Shown here: piece by piece, positions 25,403 to 34,650 of the stretch
How the letters are laid out: every line of letters begins with the position of its first letter
Position numbering within the stretch: the stretch's first letter is position 1
From: Sinomonas humi
GTDB lineage: Bacteria; Actinomycetota; Actinomycetes; Actinomycetales; Micrococcaceae
Assembly (NCBI RefSeq): GCF_000802235.1
Contig: NZ_JTDL01000152.1
Coordinates: 62,001 to 126,000 of the forward strand
Length of the DNA stretch: 64,000 nucleotides
Reading direction: 5' to 3'
Made by a program: the position numbers and the translations under genes
The notes under the pieces: model-generated
Database searches by the model: none
What the model saw: only the letters and a program-made list of their open reading frames with translations
What the model was told of the DNA's origin: nothing

Positions 25403-25864
25403 TCAGGAGCCGGCCCAGACGAAGAGCTCCTGCTGACCGGAGTCGTCAACGTCGGCTGCGAGCTTGGCAAGCTGCTCGACGTAGCCGTAGGCCTCCTGCG
25501 CGTCGAACGGCAGGTCCTCCTGGTCGACCCATGCGGCCGCGACGCGTTCGACGACGTTGTCCTCCCCCTCGTCCGATTCATAGGCGAGCAGCTCGGCGAG
25601 CGCGCGGACCATCGCGGCCGGGACAGCGAGCAGGGTGTCGCTTGCGACATCGACCATGGTGAGCTCGTAGTCGGCACCGGACGCATGCACGGCCGCCCCC
25701 ACCAGCGTGCCGAGTTGTTCGATCTCGTAGTCGGAGACGCCGGGAATGCGGACGCCCTCGCCGTCGACATCGGCGGCCGAGCCGGAGTCGAGATCGGCGG
25801 CGCGGCGAACAGCGTCGGTGTGGGTCGATACGAAGACTTCGGCGAACGGGTTGGGAGCTGACAC
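25403..25864 (-). CDS. Hypothetical acidic protein
   Basis: A 153-residue protein that I do not recognise. It is strongly acidic (many Asp and Glu), has no signal peptide or membrane segment, contains no Cys, and is probably mostly helical. Near the end is a motif-like stretch EAYGYVEQLAKLAADVDDSGQQELFVW. The ATG at 25864 is preceded by a GGGGGAT-type purine run. Codon use is like its neighbours, so it is probably vertically inherited. It sits alone between rpsP and the VOC gene in the same direction. Function unknown. Confidence 0.75.
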   Translation of the reverse strand: MSAPNPFAEVFVSTHTDAVRRAADLDSGSAADVDGEGVRIPGVSDYEIEQLGTLVGAAVHASGADYELTMVDVASDTLLAVPAAMVRALAELLAYESDEGEDNVVERVAAAWVDQEDLPFDAQEAYGYVEQLAKLAADVDDSGQQELFVWAGS

Positions 25865-25977
25865 AGTATCCCCCTCGATCGGGCAGCCGCCGGGCCTGGC
25901 CGGCCCCGCGGAACGGGCTGTGGACGGGCAACGTGCCCGCGGAGACCGCGGACACGTTGAGCGTAACGCAGGAGGGG

Positions 25978-26871
25978 TCAGGCTGCCACGGACGCCATGC
26001 GGATGCGGTTGCGCCAGGGGTCTTCGAAGCGAAGCTCCAGGCCAGTGTGCTGCGTCGCCACTCCTGCCGCCTTGAGGCGATCCGCCGCGGCGAGGAGATC
26101 GTCGTCGCCGTGAACGTGGATGAGGACTTCCCCGAGCCCCAGCGTGTCTTTGCGCGGACCCGCGCCGCGGCTATTCCAGACGTTCATGGCCATGTGGTGG
26201 TGGTATTTGCCGGCCGAGACGAACAGCGCCTGGCCGTGCCACCCCGCCGTCTGCTCGAACCCGAGGGTCTGGACGTAGAACTCGTGGGCCGTCTTCACAT
26301 CCCCGACTTGAAGATGGACGTGACCGACCCCGGCAGCAGCCTCGTTCTGCTCAGACACCGCCTGCTCCGTCAGATTCGCCTGGAGGAAGCCTTGAGGGGG
26401 AAGCGGGAGGCTGTCCATGACGACTTGGTCGCCGCGCCACTCCCACGTGCTGCGCGGCTTGTCGAAGTACAGCTCGACACCGTTGCCCTCGGGATCGGTG
26501 AAGTAGAACGCTTCGGAGACCAGATGATCCGCGCTCCCCGCGAAGAGATGCGGATCGTACTGGGCCGCGGTCGCAACGGTGGCGGCGAGATCGGAGCGGT
26601 TGTCGAAGAGGATCGCCGTGTGGAACAGGCCCGCTTCGCCCCTCGACGGGATCTGGAGCCCTGCCGCAGGGCTCAGGTGGATGATGGAAATCCCCTTGCG
26701 GCCCAAGTACACGCCCCCAAGGGACTCGGCGAGCGGGACGAGTCCGAGGGCCCGCTGGTAGTAGTCGAGCATGAGGCGCATGTCGCCAACCTTGAGCATG
26801 ACCGTGCCCATGCTCAAATCGGCAGGCAGGAGGTCCTGGCTCGGGACGGAGAGGCTGGATGGCGTGCTCAT
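25978..26871 (-). CDS. Two-domain VOC protein (catechol-2,3-dioxygenase-like, CatE type)
   Basis: A 297-residue vicinal-oxygen-chelate protein with two tandem glyoxalase-fold domains (about 20-145 and 170-295). Candidate metal ligands are His in LFHTAILF, Glu in GVELYFDKP, and in the second half His in VGHVHLQVGD and the HHHMAMNVW stretch with a late Glu. It resembles Bacillus CatE/MhqO-like proteins that handle catechols or quinones; the substrate is not known. GAGGAG precedes the ATG. The promoter has a good -35/-10 pair with a palindrome in the spacer, suggesting control by a MarR-type regulator not encoded in the window. Confidence 0.88.
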   Translation of the reverse strand: MSTPSSLSVPSQDLLPADLSMGTVMLKVGDMRLMLDYYQRALGLVPLAESLGGVYLGRKGISIIHLSPAAGLQIPSRGEAGLFHTAILFDNRSDLAATVATAAQYDPHLFAGSADHLVSEAFYFTDPEGNGVELYFDKPRSTWEWRGDQVVMDSLPLPPQGFLQANLTEQAVSEQNEAAAGVGHVHLQVGDVKTAHEFYVQTLGFEQTAGWHGQALFVSAGKYHHHMAMNVWNSRGAGPRKDTLGLGEVLIHVHGDDDLLAAADRLKAAGVATQHTGLELRFEDPWRNRIRMASVAA

Positions 26872-26901
26872 GGTGGCTCCTCGGATGGACTGATCGATTC
26901 A

Positions 26902-26930
26902 AGAATACTTTTAGTTGAACCTTCAATCAA
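26902..26930 (-). promoter_or_regulatory. Promoter of the VOC gene with spacer palindrome
   Basis: On the minus strand TTGATT (26930-26925) and TATTCT (26907-26902) are 17 bp apart. Between and across them lies TTGAA-GG-TTCAA (26926-26915), an inverted repeat well placed for a repressor. Confidence 0.65.
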
Positions 26931-27008
26931 GGCCGAGTATTCCAGCCTGACCAATGAACCGAGATGACGTGCCTCTGTCCTCCCTATCTGCTAGCGTGCG
27001 TGATTGTC

Positions 27009-28904
<1,896 letters not shown>

Positions 28905-28930
28905 CGGACACCCAGTCTGGCGCCTAACGG

Positions 28931-28964
28931 AATGAGGGGCCCGGCATCCGCCGGGCCCCTCATT
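28931..28964. terminator. Bidirectional terminator between thiC and ffh
   Basis: A perfect 14-bp stem (28931-28944 with 28951-28964) and 6-nt loop lie between the convergent thiC and ffh genes. Short T/A runs flank it on both strands. Confidence 0.8.
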
Positions 28965-28992
28965 CAGGACGCTGCTTCCTCCCTGGGAGTGG

Positions 28993-30564
28993 CTACTTCC
29001 CCAAGAACTTGTCGAAGCCCTTGGGAAGGTTGAGCGAGGCTGGATCGAAGTCCTCGGAGGCCTGCTGCCCGAACGAAGAACCCGCCTTGACCGCGTTCGC
29101 CGCGCCAGCCGCCCGCCGCTGCTCAGCCTCGCGGAGCTGCTGGGCAGCCTTCGCGGGGTTGCCCGACCGTGCCTTCTTCTTGTTGTTCTTGCCCGCGGGC
29201 TTGCGAGAGCCCCCGCCCATGCCCGGCATTCCGGGGATTCCTCCCCCAGCTGCCATGCGACGCATCATCTTCTGAGCCTGGCCGAAGCGCTCGAGCAGGC
29301 CATTGACCTCGGAGACATGCACGCCCGAACCACGTGCGATGCGCGCACGGCGTGAGCCGTTGATGATCTTCGGCGCGACACGCTCGTGCGGGGTCATCGA
29401 ACGGACGATCGCCTCGACCCGGTCAATCTCCCGCTCGTCGAACTGTTCGAGCTGCTGGCGGAACTGGGCTGCCCCAGGCATCATCCCGAGGAGCTTCTTC
29501 ATCGAGCCCATCTTGCGGATCTGCTGCATCTGGGTCAGGAAGTCCTCGAGGGTGAAGTCCTCCTGGTCGGCGAACTTCTTCGCCATCCGGGCCGCTTCGT
29601 CGCGGTCCCAGTTCCTCTCTGCCTGCTCGATGAGCGTCATGACGTCGCCCATGTCGAGGATGCGCGAGGCCATGCGGTCCGGATGGAACAGCTCGAAGTC
29701 CTCGAGCCCCTCGCCCGTCGAGGCGAACATCACGGGGCGGCCCGTGACCGACGCAACCGAGAGCGCGGCACCGCCACGCGCGTCGCCGTCGAGCTTCGTG
29801 AGGACGACGCCGGTGAAGTCGACGCCCTCCTCGAACGCCTTCGCGGTGTTGACGGCGTCTTGGCCGATCATCGCGTCGATGACGAACAGGACCTCATCCG
29901 GGTTCACCGCCGCCCTGATGTCCGCAGCCTGCTGCATGAGCTCGGCGTCGATGCCGAGGCGCCCAGCGGTGTCGACGATGACGATATCGTTCAGCTTCTG
30001 GCGCGCTTCCTCGACGCCCCCGCGCGCGACGCCGACGGGATCGCCGGTCGCCGCCTCGAACTCGGACTGCACACCAGGGTGTGGCGCGTAGACCGGGACA
30101 CCCGCGCGATTGCCCACGACCTGCAGCTGCGTGACCGCGTTGGGGCGCTGGAGGTCGGCTGCGACGAGCATCGGCGAGTGCCCCTGGCCCTTGAGCCACT
30201 TGGCAAGCTTGCCGGCCAGGGTCGTCTTGCCCGCGCCTTGGAGGCCCGCGAGCATGATGACGGTCGGAGGATTCTTCGCGAGGCGAATGCGCCGCGTCTC
30301 GCCGCCGAGGATCGCCACCAACTCATCGTTGACGATCTTGACGACCTGCTGGCTCGGATTGAGTGCGGCAGCGACCTCCGCACCGAGCGCGCGCTCGCGC
30401 ACTCGGGCGGCAAAATCGCGCACGACGGGAACGGCCACGTCGGCGTCGAGCAGGGCGCGCCGTATCTCGCGGACGGTAGCGTCGACGTCGGCTTCGCTCA
30501 GGCGGCCCTTGCCGCGGAGGTTCTTGAACGTCGCAGTCAGACGGTCCGAGAGGGAGTTGAACAC
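28993..30564 (-). CDS. ffh: Signal recognition particle protein Ffh (SRP54)
   Basis: It binds 4.5S RNA and signal sequences of nascent membrane proteins and docks with FtsY. The 523-residue protein has the N domain, the G domain with GLQGAGKTT (G1), DTAGRLGID (G3) and TKLDGDARGG (G4), and a Met-rich M domain with GSRRARIARGSGV and MRRMAAGGGIPGMPGMGGG. The tail is Lys/Ala-rich. It starts with GTG. It diverges from the G6PDH gene and is separated from ftsY by the amtB-glnK region. Confidence 0.97.
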   Translation of the reverse strand: MFNSLSDRLTATFKNLRGKGRLSEADVDATVREIRRALLDADVAVPVVRDFAARVRERALGAEVAAALNPSQQVVKIVNDELVAILGGETRRIRLAKNPPTVIMLAGLQGAGKTTLAGKLAKWLKGQGHSPMLVAADLQRPNAVTQLQVVGNRAGVPVYAPHPGVQSEFEAATGDPVGVARGGVEEARQKLNDIVIVDTAGRLGIDAELMQQAADIRAAVNPDEVLFVIDAMIGQDAVNTAKAFEEGVDFTGVVLTKLDGDARGGAALSVASVTGRPVMFASTGEGLEDFELFHPDRMASRILDMGDVMTLIEQAERNWDRDEAARMAKKFADQEDFTLEDFLTQMQQIRKMGSMKKLLGMMPGAAQFRQQLEQFDEREIDRVEAIVRSMTPHERVAPKIINGSRRARIARGSGVHVSEVNGLLERFGQAQKMMRRMAAGGGIPGMPGMGGGSRKPAGKNNKKKARSGNPAKAAQQLREAEQRRAAGAANAVKAGSSFGQQASEDFDPASLNLPKGFDKFLGK

Positions 30565-30652
30565 GTGACGGAGTCGCTTTCAGTCCTGTGAGTTGCCCGC
30601 CAATAGACGGATCTGCCATTCACTAGGGTATCAACGGCACGTGCGCGGTGGC

Positions 30653-32155
30653 ATGCTGGGCACCGTGACGACCCAGACTGCAGACGAAAAGAACAGCCCA
30701 TCGACCGCGCCGTCGATCGCCGAGCGCAACTGGTCCCCCCAGCCGGTGCGAAGCCTCCTCATTCTCGGGGCCTCCGGGGACCTGACTGGACGCCTGCTCT
30801 TCCCGGGCCTTGCACGCCTCCTCGCGACCGGCCGCCACGCTGGACTCTCGGTCACTGGCGCGGGAGCCGAGGACTGGTCCGAAGACCAATGGTCCGAACG
30901 TGTTCACAAGGCGACGGAGGACGCCCTCGCCGATGCCACCCCAGAAGGCCGCGAGGAGCTCGATCGGCTCCGCCGAGAATCCCGGTACGAGCAGCTCGAC
31001 GTCACCGCGCCCGGCGAACTCGCACGGGCCCTCGGGAAGCTCGAAGCTCCCGTCGCCGTCTACTTCGCCCTCCCACCGCACATCACAGAGAAGGCCTGCG
31101 ACGCGCTTGCGCCGGGCGATCTCCCACCGGGGACGCGCTTTGTCCTCGAGAAGCCCTTCGGAACCTCGGAGGCCTCGGCCGCAGCGCTCAACGAGACGCT
31201 TCGCTCGCTGCTTCCCGAGCAGCAGATCCACAGGGTCGACCACTTCCTCGGCAAGGGAACGGTGCTGAACATCCTGGGTCTGCGCTTCGCCAACAACTTC
31301 CTCGAGCCGGTCTGGAACCGCGACCACATCGAGAAGATCGAGGTCTTCTTCGACGAAGACCTCGCGCTCGAGGGCCGTGCGGGCTACTACGACCGCGCGG
31401 GAGCGTTGCGGGACATGATCCAGAGCCACCTCCTGCACATCCTCGCGATCCTCGCGATGGACGCCCCGGCAAAGCTCAACGAACGAGACTTGCGGGATCA
31501 GATCAGTGCCGTCCTGCGGGCCGCCCGGATCGAAGAGCCATTCGCCGAGACCACGCGCCGCGCCCGGTACACTGCCGGACGAATCGGCGACCGCGAAGTT
31601 CCCGACTACACGAGCGAGCCGGGCGTGGACCCGTCGCGGGGAACCGAGACCCTCGCTGAGGTCACGGTCACGCTCGCGAGCTGGCGCTGGGCCGGGGTCC
31701 CGTTCATCCTCCGCTCGGGCAAGGCGCTCGGCGCGAAGCGCAAGGAGGCCGTCATCACCTTCAAGCCGGTGCCCCATCTGCCCGAGGGGTTCATCGGCGT
31801 CGACGAGCCCAACCGGCTGCGCATAGGCTTCGGTCCCGACGTGCTCCAGCTCGACGTCGACGTCAACGGCCCAGGAGACATCCTGAGCCTCAACCGAGTC
31901 ACCCTGAACGCAGAGCTCAATGCAACCGACCTCTTGCCGTACGGCGAGGTCCTCGACGGCGTCCTCAACGGGGACCCGCTCCTCTCGGTCCGGGGAGACA
32001 CCGCGGAGAGCTGCTGGCGGGTCGTTGAACCCGTGTTGAATGCATGGGCCGCCGGAGAGGTGCCGATGGACACGTACCCGGCGGGCTCGCTCGGGCCGAC
32101 GGGGTGGGCAACGTCGTCGCCCACGGAAGACGGAACGACCGCGGGAATCGCCTAA
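30653..32155 (+). CDS. zwf: Glucose-6-phosphate dehydrogenase (divergent paralog)
   Basis: It oxidises glucose 6-phosphate to 6-phosphogluconolactone with NAD(P). The 500-residue protein has the cofactor loop GASGDLTGRLLFPGL, EKPFGTS (substrate Lys) and RVDHFLGKG (catalytic His). Two deviations from common Zwf are visible: DLTGR where DLAKR/DLTKR is usual, and GKG where GKE is usual. It is therefore likely a second isozyme rather than the one from the opcA-pgl operon. The ATG at 30653 or the GTG at 30665 may start it; the frame extends to 30593. It stands alone on the plus strand between ffh and a palindromic repeat. Confidence 0.9.
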   Translation: MLGTVTTQTADEKNSPSTAPSIAERNWSPQPVRSLLILGASGDLTGRLLFPGLARLLATGRHAGLSVTGAGAEDWSEDQWSERVHKATEDALADATPEGREELDRLRRESRYEQLDVTAPGELARALGKLEAPVAVYFALPPHITEKACDALAPGDLPPGTRFVLEKPFGTSEASAAALNETLRSLLPEQQIHRVDHFLGKGTVLNILGLRFANNFLEPVWNRDHIEKIEVFFDEDLALEGRAGYYDRAGALRDMIQSHLLHILAILAMDAPAKLNERDLRDQISAVLRAARIEEPFAETTRRARYTAGRIGDREVPDYTSEPGVDPSRGTETLAEVTVTLASWRWAGVPFILRSGKALGAKRKEAVITFKPVPHLPEGFIGVDEPNRLRIGFGPDVLQLDVDVNGPGDILSLNRVTLNAELNATDLLPYGEVLDGVLNGDPLLSVRGDTAESCWRVVEPVLNAWAAGEVPMDTYPAGSLGPTGWATSSPTEDGTTAGIA

Positions 32156-32163
32156 CCACACCC

Positions 32164-32258
32164 GTTCAATGGTCAGCTCCTGCAAGAGCGAAGCCCCCAC
32201 CGATCGTTCAATGGTCAGCTCCTGCAAGGGCGAAGCCCGCAGGAGCTGACCATTGAAC
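32164..32258. repeat. REP-like palindromic repeat with a second direct copy
   Basis: A 33-bp unit occurs at 32164-32196 and 32206-32238 with one mismatch. The second copy is followed by the exact reverse complement (32239-32258) of the unit's first 20 bases. The result is a 20-bp perfect stem capped by AA and a GGGC-GAA-GCCC mini-hairpin. It lies between convergent zwf and glnK and may also act as terminator. Confidence 0.85.
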
Positions 32259-32278
32259 GGCTAGAGACCCCCACCCCT

Positions 32279-32617
32279 CTAGATCGCCGCGGTCCCCCGC
32301 TCACCCGTCCGGACGCGGACTACCTCGTCGAGCTGGATTACCCAGACCTTTCCGTCGCCCGCTCGGCCGGTGTTCGCCGTCGTGATGAGGATGTCGAGGA
32401 TGTCTTCGGACTGGTCCTCCGCGGCGAGCACCTCGACACGGAGCTTGGGGAGGAGGTCGACGCTGTACTCCGCGCCCCGATAGACCTGCGTGTAGCCCCG
32501 CTGGCGCCCGTAGCCGTTCGCGCGGCTCACGGTAAGCCCCTGGACGCCGTAGGACTCGAGGCCCTCCCTGATCGCGTCGAGCTTCTCGGGGCGGACAATC
32601 GCCGTGATGAGTTTCAT
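32279..32617 (-). CDS. glnK: PII nitrogen regulatory protein (copy 1)
   Basis: A 112-residue trimeric PII signal protein that senses ATP/ADP and 2-oxoglutarate and blocks the AmtB channel when nitrogen is sufficient. The T-loop YRGAEYSVDLLPK keeps Tyr51, the nucleotidylylation site, and the C-terminal signature TGRAGDGKVWV is intact. ATG overlaps the amtB stop by ATGA, the standard coupling. It differs from copy 2 mainly outside the T-loop (for example QLDEVV versus DVHEAI). No glnD follows. Confidence 0.96.
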   Translation of the reverse strand: MKLITAIVRPEKLDAIREGLESYGVQGLTVSRANGYGRQRGYTQVYRGAEYSVDLLPKLRVEVLAAEDQSEDILDILITTANTGRAGDGKVWVIQLDEVVRVRTGERGTAAI

Positions 32618-34020
32618 GCCCCCGCCTCCGTAGGAGTGCCCGAGTGCACCAGCTGACGCTCACGGTTGTGGCTCGCGAGAAGCTCATCGTCCTCGAGGCC
32701 GAAGCCGTCGCCAACCGGGCCCCGCTCCCCAAGTGGGTGGAAGCCGCTGGCCGAGGAGGACCCTGAGTGGTAGGCGGTCTCGGCGTGAATCGCGAGGTCG
32801 ACGCCGACCTCCTCGACGTCCTTCGATACGCGGAAGCCCATGACGGCCTTGATGGCATATGCGAGCGCGAGCGAGACCAGGAACGAGTAGCCAAGCACCG
32901 AAACCGTTCCGAGGGCCTGCTTGCCGAGCAGGTCCAAGCCGCCGCCGTAGAAGAGTCCCTTGCCTCCCACGGGCGCACCGGGGCTGGCTGCGAGACCGAT
33001 GAAGAGCGTGCCGACGATGCCGCCGACAAGGTGGACGCCGACGACGTCGAGCGAGTCATCGTATCCGAAGCGGTACTTGAGGCCCACGGCGAGGGCGCTG
33101 ACCGCGCCGGCCGTTGCGCCGAGCACGATAGACCACAGAGGCGAAAGGGAAGCGCAGGACGGGGTGATGGCTACGAGGCCGGCGATGGCGCCTGAGGCTG
33201 CGCCGAACGAGGTGGCATGCCCGTCCCGAAGCTTCTCCACGAGGAGCCAGCTCAGGACCGCAGCGCATGGCGCCACGAGGGTGTTGATCCACACGTACCC
33301 AGCCGTACCGTTGGCAGCGAGCGCCGAGCCTGCGTTGAAGCCGAACCAGCCGAACCACAGCAGGCCGCAGCCGAGCATGACGAGCGGGAGGTTGTGCGGG
33401 CGGTGGTTCGGGTCCTTGCCGAAGCCGATGCGCTTGCCGAGCACGATCGCGAGCGCGAGGCCCGCGGCGCCCGCGTTGACCTCCACTCCCGTGCCACCGG
33501 CGAAATCTATGAGCCCGAGGTGGTTGAGCCACCCGCCGATGAAGGTACCTGCCGAGTTCTTCGAACCATCGAAGACCCAGTGCGCCACGGGGAAGTAGAC
33601 GAGGACGCCCCACAGGGCAGCGAAGACCATCCACGAACCGAACTTCGCGCGATCGGCAATCGCCCCCGAGACGAGCGCGACGGTCACGGTTGCAAAGACG
33701 CCTTCGAAGCCCACGAAGACGATCTCGGGGATTGTCCCGACGAGCGGCATGTCCTTGCCCGTCGAGAGGAGTCCGTGAAGCCCGAAGAATTGGAACGGGT
33801 TGCCGAAAAGTCCGGCGAACGCGTCGTTGCCGAACGAGATCGAATACCCGACGACGACCCAGAGGACACCGATCACCGCTAGCGCACCGAAGCTCATCAT
33901 CATCATGTTGAGCATCGACTTCACCCGCGTCATGCCGCCGTAGAAGATCGCGAGACCGGGGGACATGAGCAGAACGAGGGCTGCCGAAACGAGAACCCAG
34001 GCTGTGTCGCCAGCATTCAT
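32614..34020 (-). CDS. amtB: Ammonium transporter, paralog with altered twin-His site
   Basis: An 11-helix Amt/Mep/Rh channel of 468 residues. The ATG at 34020 begins the mature-like MNAGDTAWVLVSAALV, with GGAAGG upstream; a frame back to 34095 is not used. Family signatures: FYGGMTRVKSMLN, DPNHRPHNLP, NAGSALAANG. The pore normally has two His. The second is present (His330 in VGVHLVGG), but the first is Glu180 (GGTGVEVNAG) where the neighbouring paralog has His (GGTAVHINAG). An upstream pore position is GFEGVF where the paralog has GFQAVF. The C-terminal tail is cytosolic and about 60 residues long. Coupled to glnK copy 1. Confidence 0.95.
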   Translation of the reverse strand: MNAGDTAWVLVSAALVLLMSPGLAIFYGGMTRVKSMLNMMMMSFGALAVIGVLWVVVGYSISFGNDAFAGLFGNPFQFFGLHGLLSTGKDMPLVGTIPEIVFVGFEGVFATVTVALVSGAIADRAKFGSWMVFAALWGVLVYFPVAHWVFDGSKNSAGTFIGGWLNHLGLIDFAGGTGVEVNAGAAGLALAIVLGKRIGFGKDPNHRPHNLPLVMLGCGLLWFGWFGFNAGSALAANGTAGYVWINTLVAPCAAVLSWLLVEKLRDGHATSFGAASGAIAGLVAITPSCASLSPLWSIVLGATAGAVSALAVGLKYRFGYDDSLDVVGVHLVGGIVGTLFIGLAASPGAPVGGKGLFYGGGLDLLGKQALGTVSVLGYSFLVSLALAYAIKAVMGFRVSKDVEEVGVDLAIHAETAYHSGSSSASGFHPLGERGPVGDGFGLEDDELLASHNRERQLVHSGTPTEAGA

Positions 34021-34137
34021 GAGTCGTGGGGCCTTCCGGAGGGAGACGGTCGTCGAGGCCCCTCCTGCCGCATTCGAAGCGGCGGGTGGGGCCACGAACT
34101 ACATTCCTCCCGAGGTGTTTCGGACTTTCACCGTCCG

Positions 34138-34175
34138 TGTTGCCCGAAAGTTACAAGATTGCCCCTCAGGTTAAG
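34138..34175 (-). promoter_or_regulatory. Candidate GlnR-type element upstream of amtB copy 1
   Basis: On the minus strand CTTAAC, then CTGAGG, then TGTAAC-N6-GCAAC. The same arrangement with the same 20-bp TTAAC-to-GTAAC spacing occurs before amtB copy 2. GTnAC-N6-(G)nAAC is the half-site type of actinobacterial GlnR. The remaining part of 34021-34311 holds no gene. Confidence 0.5.
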
Positions 34176-34238
34176 CGGCGATCGCGCGCATGTTTCGGCC
34201 ATGTTTCCTGCCCGTTATTCGGGGCCTCTTGCTTGGAA

Positions 34239-34286
34239 GGGCGAGCGGACGACGGCGGCCCCTCCCGCCGTCGTCCGCTCGCCCTG
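34239..34286 (-). terminator. 21-bp perfect hairpin after glnK copy 2
   Basis: 34239-34259 pairs perfectly with 34266-34286 around the loop CCCCTC. It lies 26 bases below the stop of glnK copy 2 and ends that operon. The stem contains ACGACGGCGG and its complement. Confidence 0.8.
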
Positions 34287-34311
34287 ACGCACCGCTGGCG
34301 CAGGCTGCCGC

Positions 34312-34650
34312 TTAGATCGCAGCCGCCCCGCGCTCCCCCGTCCGGACGCGAATGGCCTCGTGGACGTCTACGGTCCAGACCTTGCCGTCACCGGCCCGGC
34401 CCGTGTTCGCGGTCGTGATGATCACGTCGAGGATGTCGTCTGTCTGCTCATCCGTCGCGAGGACCTCAACCCTCACCTTCGGAAGAAGGTCCACGCTGTA
34501 CTCCGCGCCCCGGTACACCTCGGTGTAGCCCCGCTGCTGGCCGTAGCCGCTCGCCGAGCTCACGGTCAGGCCCTGGACTCCGTAGGATTCGAGGCCCTCC
34601 CTGATGGAGTCGAGCTTCTCGGGCCGGACGATCGCGGTGATGAGCTTCAT
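34312..34650 (-). CDS. glnK: PII nitrogen regulatory protein (copy 2)
   Basis: A 112-residue PII protein partnered with the second AmtB. It keeps Tyr51 in YRGAEYSVDLLPK and the C-terminal TGRAGDGKVWT motif. ATG at 34650 overlaps the amtB stop by ATGA. The same frame is open far upstream through amtB, which can give a false long ORF. Compared with copy 1 it has SSASGYGQQ where copy 1 has SRANGYGRQ, and DVHEAI near the end. Confidence 0.96.
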   Translation of the reverse strand: MKLITAIVRPEKLDSIREGLESYGVQGLTVSSASGYGQQRGYTEVYRGAEYSVDLLPKVRVEVLATDEQTDDILDVIITTANTGRAGDGKVWTVDVHEAIRVRTGERGAAAI

